From contig NC_090292.1 in the NCBI RefSeq assembly GCF_037392515.1, positions 43,761,747-43,825,746 on the forward strand: a stretch of 64,000 nt of DNA. The letters run 5' to 3'. Below are positions 38,576 through 51,724 of this stretch, one piece after another. The notes under the pieces are model-generated. The model was not told the DNA's origin. It searched no databases and saw only the letters and a list, made by a program, of their open reading frames with translations. Made by a program: the position numbers and the translations under genes. How positions within the stretch are numbered: position 1 is the stretch's first letter; every line of letters starts with the position of its first letter. This DNA comes from Haliotis asinina. Taxonomy: Eukaryota; Mollusca; Gastropoda; Lepetellida; Haliotidae.

Positions 38576-38819
38576 TTTGATGGTTTAGGAAGGAAGAGCT
38601 GGTTATACTTTAACAGTTAGTCGCACTACAATTTCAGCTACATCGTGACCAAATTTGTCTCATCCTTACCTCCCACTTGGTGGATGAAATAATGCTGATT
38701 AATCACTATCGACCATAACGCCACATATAACGCAGGCTCAGCAATATATATCTAAATTTCAGCTTACTAAACCAATCCAGTTCTGATGACTCATGGAGAT
38801 CCGGGGTAGCAATGCACCC

Positions 38820-39088
38820 GTGAAGGTCCCGGGTAGAATAGGCCTTCAGCAACCCATGCTTTCCATAAAAGACGACTATGCTTGTCCTCCGAGGCGACTA
38901 ACGAGATCGGGTGGTCAGGCTCGCTGACTTGGTTGACACATGTCATCGGTCCCCAGTTGTGCAGATCGATGCTCTTGTTGTTGATCACTAGAGTGTCTAG
39001 TCCAGACTCGATTATTTACAGACCGCCGCCATATGGCTGGAATATTGCTGAGTGCGGCGTAAAACTAAACTCACTCACTCACTCACCA
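38820..39088 (+). repeat. SINE family A, full length
   Basis: GTGAAGGTCCCGGGTAGAAT to GTAAAACTAAACTCACTCAC; the best reference copy in the window. Confidence 0.9.
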
Positions 39089-39099
39089 GGTTAGAACTG

Positions 39100-39255
39100 T
39101 CTTCAGCATCTCGTGCTTGTGTTAAGAGGCGACTAACGGTACCTGGTGTTCAGGTTCACCTAGACCGATCGTGTTGCATTTGATCACATGATTATCAGGC
39201 CCAGTCTCGGTTCCATCAACCTGTCACTGAAATACTGCTGAGTTCTGGGTAAAAG
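39100..39255 (+). repeat. SINE family A, diverged
   Basis: GTTAAGAGGCGACTAACGG...GATCACATGATTATCAGGC...AAATACTGCTGAG; older than its neighbour at 38820. Confidence 0.65.
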
Positions 39256-39319
39256 AAAAGAAAACATCCAATCATTTCAACCCTGACAGGTCTGTAATGC
39301 AACGGTTTCTTCTATTCAG

Positions 39320-39448
39320 ACCATGAACGAAAACCAAAAAGTGACACTCCCTCTTTTCGAGAGGCCCCGCTGCTGTGGAGGAGATTTATCAAACTGTAGC
39401 CAGAATCCAGATGCCACCACAACAGTGAATGTTCAGAACACCTCGTGA
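39320..39448 (+). pseudogene. Possible last exon of EPDR C
   Basis: After TTCTATTCAG the phase-0 frame gives 42 residues with RCCGGDLSNC and an NTS end, then TGA. It opens TMNEN, recalling NTMN in EPDR A exon 6, which is also phase 0. The phase of EPDR C exon 5 does not fit it, so linkage is uncertain. Confidence 0.35.
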
Positions 39449-39602
39449 AACAAAAAATCAAGCAAGAACAATAAAAAGCGTGCCCACTGTAGTCCCTTCT
39501 GCCGGATCGTTGAAAATCTGGAAATCCTTTAAACGCGTGAAGTAAAGTAAAACCTTAGGCCAAAAAAAATATGTGTATCCCGGTCTTAATCACTCGACGA
39601 AG

Positions 39603-39745
39603 AGTGAGTTTAGTTTTAAGGCGCTTTTAGCAATATTACAGCAAAATTACATGAAGGGGCACCAGAAATCGGTTTCATACATTTTACCCGTGTCTTCGGC
39701 GTTATGAGCGAAAACCTTAACTGCTAGGCTACCACCAGCGACACT
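39603..39745 (-). repeat. SINE family B
   Basis: GTGAGTTTAGTTTTAAGGCGC...CACCAGAAATCGG...CTTAACTGCTAGGCTACC. Confidence 0.75.
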
Positions 39746-39847
39746 GAAAGACCTGACTGTGTAAGATGCACTTTCGCTTGGGTGACAAGTTTGATATCGT
39801 ATAATATCCCTAATTAGTTAGCACAAGTGCAATGATGCTTGTCCTGT

Positions 39848-40030
39848 TAGGGGCGGTTGGATGACCTAGTGGTTAAGGCATCCACTCGTCATGGTGAAGT
39901 CCCAGGTTCGATTCCCCACATGGGTAAATTATCTGAGACCCATTCATGGTGTCCCCCGCCATGATGTTGCTGAAATATTCCTAAAAGCGGCGTAAAAGCA
40001 AACTCATTCACTCACTCACTTACTCACTCA
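39848..40030 (+). repeat. SINE family B, full length
   Basis: ATGACCTAGTGGTTAAGGC, box B AGGTTCGATTCCCC, GTCCCCCGCCATGATG and a CTCACTCACTTACTCACTC tail. Confidence 0.85.
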
Positions 40031-40373
40031 TGTGCATTCCGTAGGTCCACCATTACGTAGTAACAAAAGAAACGACATTCATATAACAGACAATGTTGCC
40101 ATCGAAGGACAAACAACAAAAGACAAAGAATATAGACAGTTTTTAAGTGCAAAATGACTCTTTGAAATCAGGGTGCCGTTCTTTCTGATGTATCGTTACT
40201 GGACAAAACGCTGACCATTCGAGTCTGTGGACACGGTGTCGTGTATACAATGATCCTTGCGTTCGCCCCTCGCTGTAGTATGTGATGCACGTTAAAGCCG
40301 AAATAAATATTTTGTTTTCAGCATGTACACATGTGTCTTTGAGTTGTTTTTCCACATCCTCCAGTGTGAGAAA

Positions 40374-40549
40374 CAGTGAAAACTGTCTAAACCGGCACTC
40401 ACTGGGACTGAAACAATAATCCAGTTTAGACAATATGCAGGATTATGGAGCTGATGATATATGTATAAGCCACGGATGGAACTGAGATTATATGCCAGTG
40501 TTGACAATTTGCCGGTTTGGACAAATGCCGGTTTTTACAGCTTCCACTG
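40374..40549. mobile_element. MITE M1 copy
   Basis: CAGTGAAAACTGTCTAAACC to TTTTACAGCTTCCACTG, same length as the copy at 33338, inverted orientation. Confidence 0.75.
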
Positions 40550-40574
40550 TTTTCCCTCTCAGGTCACCCATGAG

Positions 40575-40772
40575 GGTCTGAATTAGAGCTGGTCTTCAGG
40601 AACCCATGTTTGTCGTAGGAAGCGACCGATGTGACTGGTCAGGCTGGTTGACGTGTTTGACACATGTCATCCTATCCTAATTAGCAAAATAGACGCTCAT
40701 GCTGTTGATCACTGGATTGTCTGGTCCATCTTATACTATAGCTAGAATATGGCTGAGTGCGGCGTTGAACCA
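40575..40772 (+). repeat. SINE family A, no CTCA tail
   Basis: GGTCTTCAGGAACCCATG...GATCACTGGATTGTCTGGTCC...GGCTGAGTGCGGCG. Confidence 0.75.
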
Positions 40773-41164
40773 ACAGACATAGTCCATTCAATACACAAAG
40801 ACCTTTGCGCTAGGCTGACCGTAACGGCCGTACCGCAAGAGCACAGTGTCTTGTATGTTTTTTAGGATAGCGAAGAACAAGAACAAGTAGCTTGCCTTGT
40901 GTAGATATCACATGTGTTAGGTATACAGGCAACAGAAAGATAGTCTGACGTTATAACATGCAGGCACCCAGCCTAAAGGGTCAATATCAAATGAAAACAT
41001 TAAAAAATCATAGAACATGATGCTTTTCAACTGTCAATATAGACGTGAACATATTAATGAGCTTGGAGGAGCCATGTTACCCATCTATTTGTAAAATTGT
41101 TCTACAGCAAGGAAACAAGGTAGAGACAAAAACGAAATGTGTCTGGTTCTGATTTTGTTTGTGG

Positions 41165-41345
41165 TTCAGCACAACACTCAGCGGTAATCCAGCTGCATGA
41201 CAATAAGAACGACCTGGTCTACACATTTGGATTATGGCGACATGTGTCAACCAAGTCAGCGAGTCTGGCCACTAGATCCAGTCAGTCGCCTCTTATGGCA
41301 GGCATGCCGTACTGAAGGTCGATGGTAAATCGAATATTCACGGGT
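41165..41345 (-). repeat. SINE family A, diverged
   Basis: CAACACTCAGCGG...GTCAACCAAGTCAGCGAGTC...TATTCACGGGT. Confidence 0.7.
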
Positions 41346-41654
41346 AAGATTTGGTTTCCTCTGTAAACCTTTACATGATATCTTCAAGGGTGGACATAGC
41401 TCGGAATACCGGAACTGAACCGACAAACATGAGAGGTTGAAAACCAGTTATAACTCGACAAGTATGGGTTGATGAAGAGGAATTTGAATCCTCATCTTCA
41501 TGTGGGGCTCCCTAACCATTTCATATTAGATTAGAATGGTTGGCGCGAGTCTGGAGCAGGTAGTGGTGTGAGGCGACCTACACCAAAGATGTCAGCATTG
41601 CGCGGGCTCATTGACCATGGACTTTGGGGGAGGCTGTGGAAAGTGTTTGACGAT

Positions 41655-41760
41655 ATGATGTTGTGTCAACCCTGCCAGAGAGCCTGACCACTGGATCCCG
41701 TCAGGCCCCTCTTAGGGCAAGCATGGGTGACGGAAGACAAAGTGCAAATCGAATCTTCAA
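41655..41760 (-). repeat. SINE family A, head part
   Basis: AGAGAGCCTGACCACTGGATCCCGTCAGGCCCCTCTTAGGGCAAG; the rest is missing. Confidence 0.6.
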
Positions 41761-41949
41761 GTGTGATCTTGTTTGGAATACAGGAACAAATGAGTCATAC
41801 CGGTACTTTGTTACAATGCGTCCAGTTCAAGACTCTCGACTGTTGGTTGGAATCCCTGATGGATCTTAACTTAAAGATATAATAGAATATTTACTCAACT
41901 GGTTATTTTTTATTGTGACATATCTCATCTGTCATCAGTGTACAATATG

Positions 41950-42233
41950 TGAGTGAATGAGTTTAGTTTAACGCCGAAGTCTGCAGTATTCCAGCTATAT
42001 GGAAGCGGTCCGTAAAGAATCGAGTCTGGACCAGACAATCCAGTGATCGACGGCGGCGATCTGTAAATAATCGAGTACATTGATCAACAACATGAACATT
42101 GATGGGCGCAACTGGGAAACAATGCCATGTGTCTACGAAGTCAGAGAGTCTGACCATCTGATACCGTTAGTCGCCTCTTTCGACAAGCGTGGGTTACGAA
42201 AGACTGATATTTTAACCCGGTCCTTCACGGGTC
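41950..42233 (-). repeat. SINE family A with internal duplication
   Basis: The GTCTGTAAATAATCGAGT block is present twice, about 65 bp apart; otherwise the copy runs from the tail to CCTTCACGGGT. Confidence 0.8.
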
Positions 42234-42451
42234 AACAGTTTACAAGTCGATCTTCATTCACAGCAATGAAGATGGACACTATTTAATAAGTATTGTGGAA
42301 GATTGCCATCGTTCAAAAGTCCATGTTCACGAGTCCTTGAACTGGAACATTGTCTAGATACAGCGGTAGCCACCACGAGCTCTTGGCTCACACTTCTTGC
42401 TTCTGCCGCACCTGTGGTCCGAGCAAGCTCCAGCCAGGGCCTGAAACAAGA

Positions 42452-42640
42452 CGAGTGAGTGAGTGAGTGAGTGAGTGAGTGAGTGAGTGAGTGAGTGGGT
42501 GGGTGGGTGAATGAGTGAGTGAGTGAGCGGACAAACTGCAGCAATGTCACGGCGGAGGACACCGGAAATGGGCTTCACACATTGAATCTATCTCGGGTGT
42601 GACGAGCGAACGCTCTACCCACAAGGCCAACCCACTCACT
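42452..42640 (-). repeat. SINE family B with long GTGA tail
   Basis: About 70 bp of GAGT/GGGT repeats, then GCAATGTCACGGCGGAGGACACC and GTGTGACGAGCGAACGC. Confidence 0.85.
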
Positions 42641-43740
42641 TTAAATGCTGCCGTTTGTAAAATTACTTCACAATAGATAAGGCATGCAATACAATTTCAA
42701 AGTTTATGACAGCATGTGAACATGATATGAACATGCCGCTCATAGCATTGGTCATATTCGAACATGATCGCGTGTGATCGCATGTTTGGAACCAGTCGAA
42801 GAACTCTTAGTCTTTGTATTATTCGTTACACTGAGTCTCGTAGACTCTGAGCGACCTCTGACCGTCCATTCAAATGCGAGACAGCTGAACCGATTTACCC
42901 AATTAAACAACAGCTACTGTTTAAGGTTCGGCGGGACCTACAAAACTCCTCAGTTGCTGACACTGGTCACCCAACAATCGAACATTCACATAAAACTCAT
43001 ACAGTATATACGCCTTGGAATTTCTGTGGACATAGACACCATTAGCTAATATTTACGCAAGGTGACATCCTTGAGCATTGACTGTTTACTTACTGTTCCA
43101 TGTGCATAGCCCGGAAGCAGAAACTAGAATAACCTGATATCGACGGGTTATCATGACATAACCGCGGTATCTGTTCACTGTCAGCCTCACTCAGATTAAC
43201 TGAGGTTCCGTTTTACCGATTTGCATACTGTATTAATGAACGTGATTACGTAAACACACTATTCATATCTCGTTGTTTCGTATTTCACAGATAGAAAAGG
43301 GAATAAAACAGATATATTTTGCATGATGTGCTTGTGGGAAGCAGACGAATGTTACATCACGGCTCGTGGTTATTAGTGGTAATTTCCTGAATGATTCAGA
43401 GAAAGCAGTTTATTACATGACAAATGTAAGATATTGATGATTATATAGCTATTGTATTATAACATACAGAAAATGAAAGCAGTCAATGTGTGGTCGTTGT
43501 AGATAATCAGCGAGTAGTATACAAGTTAGAGAATACATATGTATGTAACGGAGACTAACACACCTTATCTATATTGGGTGTCAGTTCAGCTGGTGCTGAA
43601 GATTCAGCTGGCATTTCCATTTCATATATCTCATAGTACAGGAACATCTTGACTGAATTAATTTGCTATAGTCCGCTTGGCTCAAAAGCGGACCGATGAA
43701 TTGCAAACTAGAAAACTAATAAGTATAAAATGCACAATGA
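42641..43740. other. No gene recognised
   Basis: A 91-residue frame at 42774-43049 has a hydrophobic start but no splice support or known motif; I see no gene. Confidence 0.4.
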
Positions 43741-43847
43741 AACGCTGATCATAATCAAAACATCATACCAACTTTTTCCACTATTAGGACACCAATTCTG
43801 CAAAGACCTCACAGAGTTGGTATGATGTTCTGATTATGATCACCGTT
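43741..43847. repeat. 32-bp inverted repeat (hairpin)
   Basis: Arms 43741-43772 and 43816-43847 match at 30 of 32 positions around a 43-base loop. The arms carry ATCATAATCA and CATCATACCAAC. Probably a MITE or transposon-end remnant. Confidence 0.85.
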
Positions 43848-43921
43848 TCTTTGGGTATGTTAAAGGGGTCAAATTTGGAAACGAAAAATGAAATCAGCCA
43901 CGTGCACAAACGGTAGATGAC

Positions 43922-44445
43922 GTGGAGAACATAGCCGCTATGCTTGACACGGAGGTAAATCACCTTCTGTTAGACGTTAAGGAACCCAAATCCAAATTAT
44001 CCGACGAAAGCACAAAATTTGAACGAACAATGTTTGCAAAACAAATGTACGATCGAAAAACTAATCTCCTTTTTATGGGATTAAGGAACAGGTCAACGAG
44101 CAACCTCAATCTGAGTGATACGGACGTGGACAATATTTTCTTTAAACGGGTACAGAGACTCCTAAGAAAACCATTCACTAAATAACCTACCCGATCACCT
44201 CAAGTTTCCTTAAAATGGCGGATATCAACATGATGTTGAAATCAGCAAAGTTTCATAAAGACACAAGGATGTCTGTTCGCACAGACCTCCCAGCGAAACT
44301 CAACAAGAGAGCAATATTGCATCGAAAATCGCGGGACATTGTCTCTCAGGAGGAGATGCAGACTCGTGTTAGGCAAGTGGGGGTCGAATATATACTAGAA
44401 ACACGAATGAACGCTTCATCCCCTGGCAGAAACGCACTATGTTAG
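43922..44445 (+). mobile_element. LINE ORF1-like relic
   Basis: Two frames. The first (43922-44185) has a heptad-rich start and TNLLFMGLRNRS, like the start of the RNA-binding domain of L1-type ORF1 proteins. The second (44215-44445, other phase) reads ADINMMLKSAKFHKDTRMSVRTDLP, like the later part of that domain (SAK...V..DLP..L). A stop and a phase change separate them, so it is a decayed copy. The ORF1 call rests on motif resemblance only; no ORF2 was found next to it. Confidence 0.5.
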
Positions 44446-44649
44446 CTGGGGAAATGAACCCGCCTTACGAAATCTAAACACAGTCTTCATCCCTGATCCA
44501 AACAGTATGCTATAATGCTGGTATGCATTTGATATGTTTTGAAACATCTGCAAGTCGGCAGATGAACTAGAGTCATTGTCAGTGATAATACCATTTAAAC
44601 AGGTGTATAATGGCCTCTTTAAGTGGCATTTCAGAAGTTGGTATAATGA

Positions 44650-44899
44650 GGATGAAGAGTGTTATGGATAGACAACTTCTTCCTTGCCCACTTGCTTTGT
44701 CATCACTTATCAGAACAAGCTCCAAGTCAGCACACTGTACACCAACCCCAATCTGTTGTATAAACTAATCCCTGCCATGGACACGTTTCTCACTGGGCAC
44801 ATGTTTAGCATCTTTTGCTTGATAACGATGTTATGATCTACACCGAAACGTTGCATCCCACGCAAGCAAGAAGTTGTCTACACATAAAAGTCTTCATCC
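44650..44899. repeat. 38-bp inverted repeat with 174-base spacer
   Basis: Arms 44650-44687 and 44862-44899 match at 33 of 38 positions (core TAGACAACTTCTT). Nature unknown; probably part of a decayed retroelement following the ORF1-like relic. Confidence 0.75.
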
Positions 44900-45718
44900 T
44901 AAAGTTTACAACGCATATTTAGCTTATACGTATCGTGGGATCTACAACAAAGATGCTATTATCAATAAGCTGGTAATATACTATGACAATGAACATCTCA
45001 AATGTCTACGAAGTACATGAGCAATCGGGATAGTGATATATTGAATGTCTATAACTACTAGAAAGAAAACTGTCAAATTGTCCATCATAATCCAAACGAC
45101 TTGAGTGTTCAAATTCCGAACAGAGTTCATAATCCAAATAATGTGAATGCATGCTACAAAACTCATGTTGGTGGAAATTGTCTTTTACAGTCCAAACGAA
45201 CTGAGTGTTCATAACCGAAATGATGTGACTACATGTTACAAAATTAATGATGGCAGAAATTGTCCTTTATAATCCAAACGATGGAAATACATGCTCTGAG
45301 CGTGACTCTGTGCACAGAACGTGGCAGTCTCCAGAGCGCATGAATAGCACGAGCTTCAAATATACAGGCACGAACTATTCGCTGTTTCTTTTCCTCTGAT
45401 GTAGAATCGATACAAATCGATCGAAATGCGCCTATTTAAAATAACAGAAGTAGAGTAATCAGAATATTTGATTCGCTAGAAGATTATAACAATGCACGAC
45501 TCATAACGTCTATGGTGTATAGTTGGTATGTTAGTTTACTATGGCGATTCACGTGTTGTCAACTCGTTCATATAGGGTTGGTGCGTCGGCTGGGGATCGG
45601 CTCATGGATAGAATGATAGGAGAATTACCTCATGATTTTGATGAACGTTACGTTGACGAAGACAAAAGAATACGTTGATGAAGACGAAGGCATAGTTTTA
45701 TTGTTCAAACTTCTTTAG
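44900..45718. other. No gene recognised; degenerate local repeats
   Basis: 45010-45290 has three loose repeats of AATTGTC..TATAATCCAAACGA..GAGTGTTCA, about 75 bp each. Confidence 0.4.
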
Positions 45719-45966
45719 TTGGTTTCACAAGACATGACAAACAAGTATACATGAATGAGGTGAGAAGAATTCAAGCTCAACCCCAGGCCATTGTGAAGGG
45801 CAAAACCAACAAGAGCTTGGAGGCTTATAACACAAGTGTGGGCGTAGAGGGTGTTGTGTACACATGTCAGGGTAAAGCCTGGGTGGAAAACGTGCTGGGG
45901 GTTCAGCACTGTGGCCTCGGAAGACAACTCTTCACAGCAACCATGAGACTGTCGGACTCTTGCTAG
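45719..45966 (+). CDS. Possible terminal exon of an unknown gene
   Basis: A frame following AACTTCTTTAG reads GFTRHDKQVYMNEVRR... and ends VQHCGLGRQLFTATMRLSDSC and TAG at 45966. Codon use is GC-rich at third positions, unlike nearby sequence, and it holds three cysteines. I do not recognise the family. The opposite strand is also open for 87 codons, so orientation is not certain. No upstream exon was found. Confidence 0.3.
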
Positions 45967-46164
45967 AAGCGAAGGCAATCAATCAATATTACTTTGTTGG
46001 CGATGTCACAACACACAACCTAACGGCTCTGCCCTTTGGACAAAACCGTATTTGGTTTCTTTGATTCCGAGGGATCATGAGTCGGGAAAATTTCAGTTGA
46101 AAAGTCAATCACAATGACGTCACGAGTCCACAAGCGGCCCAGGAGTCACAAGTAACGGGTATGT

Positions 46165-47140
46165 CAACCAACGGCATTGAGAACCACAGTACATCGACGA
46201 CGCGTAGAGCCTATCTAATGTGCAAGGAAGGCTTGTGGGATGTTACGCCAGATTCTTTCGTTCTGTTGAAAGGTCAAGGACGTTATCTGGCGGATGAGGA
46301 AGACAGCGTAGACGTCGATTAATCTCGTCGCAAACATGCTCTATTGGGGAGAGATCCGGTGAATTTGCAGGCCAGGGTAGTAATGTATTGCAAGAAATCT
46401 ATAGCAACCCTTGCCGTATGAGGGCGGACATTATCCCGTAGGAATGTCAACCCAGAGCCATGACGTTGCAGAAAAGGAATCGCCGCAGGTTGAAGAATCT
46501 GATGCCTGTAGCCGACACAAGTTACGCTGCCGTGATCAATCACCAAAGGAGTTCTTTGGCGTGTTGCCATGCCACCCCAAATCATCACGGAACTGTCACC
46601 AAAGCGATTCCTCTCGAAGACACAGGACTGTGAACAACGTTCTCCCACGCATCTATAAGCACTTGACGTTCATCATTATGGGAAATGCTAAACCTGGACT
46701 CATCTGTAGAGCAACATCTCTCCACCAAAACAAGGGTCTGCGGACATGATGTCGGCACCACATTCGGCGACGTTGGCGATGACGTTGTGTCAGGCTAGGT
46801 CGAATGTCGGGACGCCGCGGTCTAATCACCGTGATGACGTAAACGTTGTCGAACTGTGTTCGGGTGAATACGGCGAAGTCCGAGGATGGCCCAGGCAGGC
46901 ATCAATGAAGTTTGATATCTGTGGCGAAGATGCGTCACCCTTATCCATCTGCCCTTTCTTGGCGTTGTTACAAGCGGACATACAGAACGTCTCTGATCGA
47001 TGACACCATTTGTGTTTTAGTCGCATGTACAGAAATGTTTTTCCGTTGGCAATGGAATTTGCAGCCACTTTTCGTTGTGACATTTCCCCACGGACCACCC
47101 CAATGGCCTCATGACGTTGTGCAGACGTTAGCCTTGCCAT
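46165..47140 (-). mobile_element. Tc1-like transposase relic
   Basis: Starts MARLTSAQRHEAIGVVRGEM at 47140 (minus). Further pieces are FERNRFGDSSVMIWGGM, FLRDNVRPHTARVAIDFLQ, a damaged SPDLSPIEHVCDE block near 46340, and WRNIPQAFLAH near 46230. Several frame changes and stops, and a deletion after the N-terminal domain, show it is inactive. Ends and TIRs were not identified. Confidence 0.8.
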
Positions 47141-49040
<1,900 letters not shown>

Positions 49041-49090
49041 GAACGAAAGAAAGAAAGAAAGAATGAATGAATGAATGAATGAATGAATGA

Positions 49091-49126
<36 letters not shown>

Positions 49127-49168
49127 ATGAATGAATGAATGAATGAATGAATGAATGAATGAATGAAT
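49041..49168. repeat. (GAAA)n/(GAAT)n microsatellite
   Basis: Alternating blocks of GAAA and GAAT units; Ser/Phe-His-rich minus-strand frames are artefacts. Confidence 0.97.
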
Positions 49169-50334
49169 ATTTCCTCGCTCCCACATATGAAACACGAATC
49201 AGAAACAGCAAGAGGAGAACATTATTAATATTTCAGATAACGGGGCAGGTTTTAATGAAGTTGCTGAATAGTCCATATCGATCATGGAGATGTGTAGCAC
49301 CCATGGTTTAAATCTCCTTTATAACTTTATTACGTATGGATATCTGGAAGCTCGCCATCTTCAAGTCAGGGAGCCACATTTTTTGCAATATCAAATTCTG
49401 GACGGCACTATATTTATTGGTCACTTCAAAAAGCAGCTGCATATGCAATACAATTGTCTGGAAACAAGGTAACTCAGGCACATATATTCAATGTGGCGTT
49501 AAACCAAAATCAAGTACTGTTGTCTTTATAGATATAAATTTGAGTCGTTCGCTTAAAATCTATATTTCCCGATTTAGAAAAAGGCATAAGACACGCCAAC
49601 CTTTGGATTATGGATTGTGAAACTGTCTGCCTCTGTTCATATCGAATGTCGTAACTGATAGAAAATTTCAAGCGTGGGTTCCACCTCGATGGATTGAGAT
49701 CGGTGTGTGAAACAAGACAGTATTTGTCTACCGAACAGATCTTTCTTAACAGAAATAGCCTGTATATAGCTCTTAGAGATTCAGTTATTGGATCTCATTT
49801 TGTGGATGATTAGTGTCATGTCACGAAAAACAATTAAACATCCATAATGCCTCATGGAAAGGGAATCCCCTCCCCCCCCCCCCCACCCATCCCCCCCACC
49901 CCCACCAATCCAAACCGTTCCTCCTTCCTACTTCTAAAGCCAGTGCAAACCTCACAGGTACATGGAAGCATCGACGTTCATGGGAAAACATTTCGACCTC
50001 ATTTAAATTTCTGAACACATATGACCAATGAATGTCTAAAATCCATTGGCTTGTTACCAGCTGTTTCAAGTTCCCCCTCTAGATATACAGATCACTTTCA
50101 AAACTAGGTTATGTCTGCATCGTCAGTGGCGGTGAATATTAAGGGAACTTGAATGTATTCCTTTAATGACTGAGTCTGTGGCGTTTCATGAGGTACAGTG
50201 CACTCACAATAAATATTTAATAGAAAATATAATTATATAATCACACCAAGGTTCAGTCGTGCAGCCACTCAACCGTCCCCACCTAATTGTACCACATTAT
50301 GGTAAGGCCGCAGTAGTTCTTCTAACAACAAACC
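49169..50334. other. No gene recognised; poly-C tract
   Basis: A C-rich tract lies at about 49867-49910. Frames are short and without motifs. Confidence 0.45.
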
Positions 50335-50336
50335 TA

Positions 50337-50391
<55 letters not shown>

Positions 50392-50451
50392 ATGAACGAA
50401 CGAACGAACGAACGAACGAACGAACGAACGAACGAACGAATGAATGAATGA
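50335..50451. repeat. (TAAA)n joined to (GAAC)n microsatellite
   Basis: About 59 bp of TAAA then about 50 bp of GAAC, ending in GAAT units. Confidence 0.98.
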
Positions 50452-50807
50452 CAATTCTCTCTTCAAGCCATTGGCATTCTTGAGGTCATTATACGAAGAT
50501 GCCGCAATGGGCCATTCCAGATAGGATAATATCTCCGATACCTGATAACAATAACTTGAGAGAGACAGAACACATGGATTGTGGTAGCAGAGGATCAGAA
50601 TGAATAATAGATGACTAACCCAGACATTATTTCCCGTCATGGATATTGCTTTAGTTTGCTCGTTACGTGAAAGACAGCCTTTCCATATCCATAAAACATG
50701 TAAGTTGTAACAATATCGTGAGCGCCTGTTCAAGAGTCGTTTGTCATTTAATGAGTGGGTGATGATACCAGTGCCTTGCCTCGCGAAACGTTGAAACACA
50801 ACGATGG

Positions 50808-51060
50808 GTGAAGCAAAGAACACTAAGACTAACTAAAGAGAATAACCTTGGCCACATCAAACAAATAACAACACTAAAACTAACTAAAGAGAATATCCTT
50901 GGCCAGGTCAAACAAAGAAGACCAAATCTCAGGACCAGAATAACGTTGGTCAAGTCAAACAAAGAAAGTTCGAGAAGAGAGATTGAACGTATTGTCATAA
51001 TTAGAAACAGGCAAACAATTGACCAAACAAATAAAGAATACTGATAGTCAAAACGAACAA
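50808..51060. repeat. ~60-bp degenerate minisatellite
   Basis: Roughly three to four units built on ACTAACTAAAGAGAATA and CTTGGCCA...TCAAACAAA. Frames on both strands are repeat artefacts. Confidence 0.75.
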
Positions 51061-51079
51061 GGAAAACGAAAGCTCTGGA

Positions 51080-51460
51080 AGTGGGAAAAGGCTGAGTGTC
51101 AAATATGGAAAACATGCAAAAAACAAGGACAATCAAAGCTTGGGATCAGGGATACATGCAAGACAGTCCAACAAACAAGAAAAAGCTTGGGAACAGGAAT
51201 AGAGGTTGGGTGCCAAATGTGGAAAATATGCAAGACAGTCCAACAAAGAAGGAAAACCAAAGCTTGGGAACAGGAATAAAGGTTGGATGTCAAATTAGGA
51301 AAGCATGAAAGATAGTCCAACAAACAAGGAAAATCAAAGCTTTGGAACAGGAATAAAGGTTGAATGTCAAATGTGGAAAACACGGAAGATAGTCCAACAA
51401 ACAAGGAAAACCAAAGCTTGGGAACAGGAATAAAGGTTGGGTGTCACATTTAGAAAACAT
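51080..51460. repeat. ~73-bp minisatellite, about five units
   Basis: Unit contains AGTCCAACAAACAAGGAAAA, CAAAGCTTGGGAACAGGAAT and AGGTTGGGTGTCAAAT. It also holds TCCAACAAA, like the TCAAACAAA of the preceding array. Confidence 0.9.
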
Positions 51461-51724
51461 ACAAAAAATGAAAAAAACAAACAAACAAAGAAAAACAAAG
51501 GTATTACACTGGTTGTCATAAATTATTGTGAAAACAGAGAACGAAAACCAGAATTCGAGAACAACACATATATACTTGTAGGTATATAACTTGTGCTCAC
51601 ATTTACATCACACAAAGCCTTTTGAGAAAAGTATGCTCCATCTAGGTATGTGTAGATACTGGGATTACATTAAGGGCTGCTTAGTGTGGAACAAACGACA
51701 ACCCTCATGACAATGTAAGAAATA

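Noticed and set aside
42774-43049. 91-residue frame with hydrophobic start
   Set aside because: No splice context, no family motif and ordinary base composition.
50744-51484. Minus-strand frames of 100-130 codons
   Set aside because: Minisatellite units lacking stops; the sequence repeats with the unit and has no domain.
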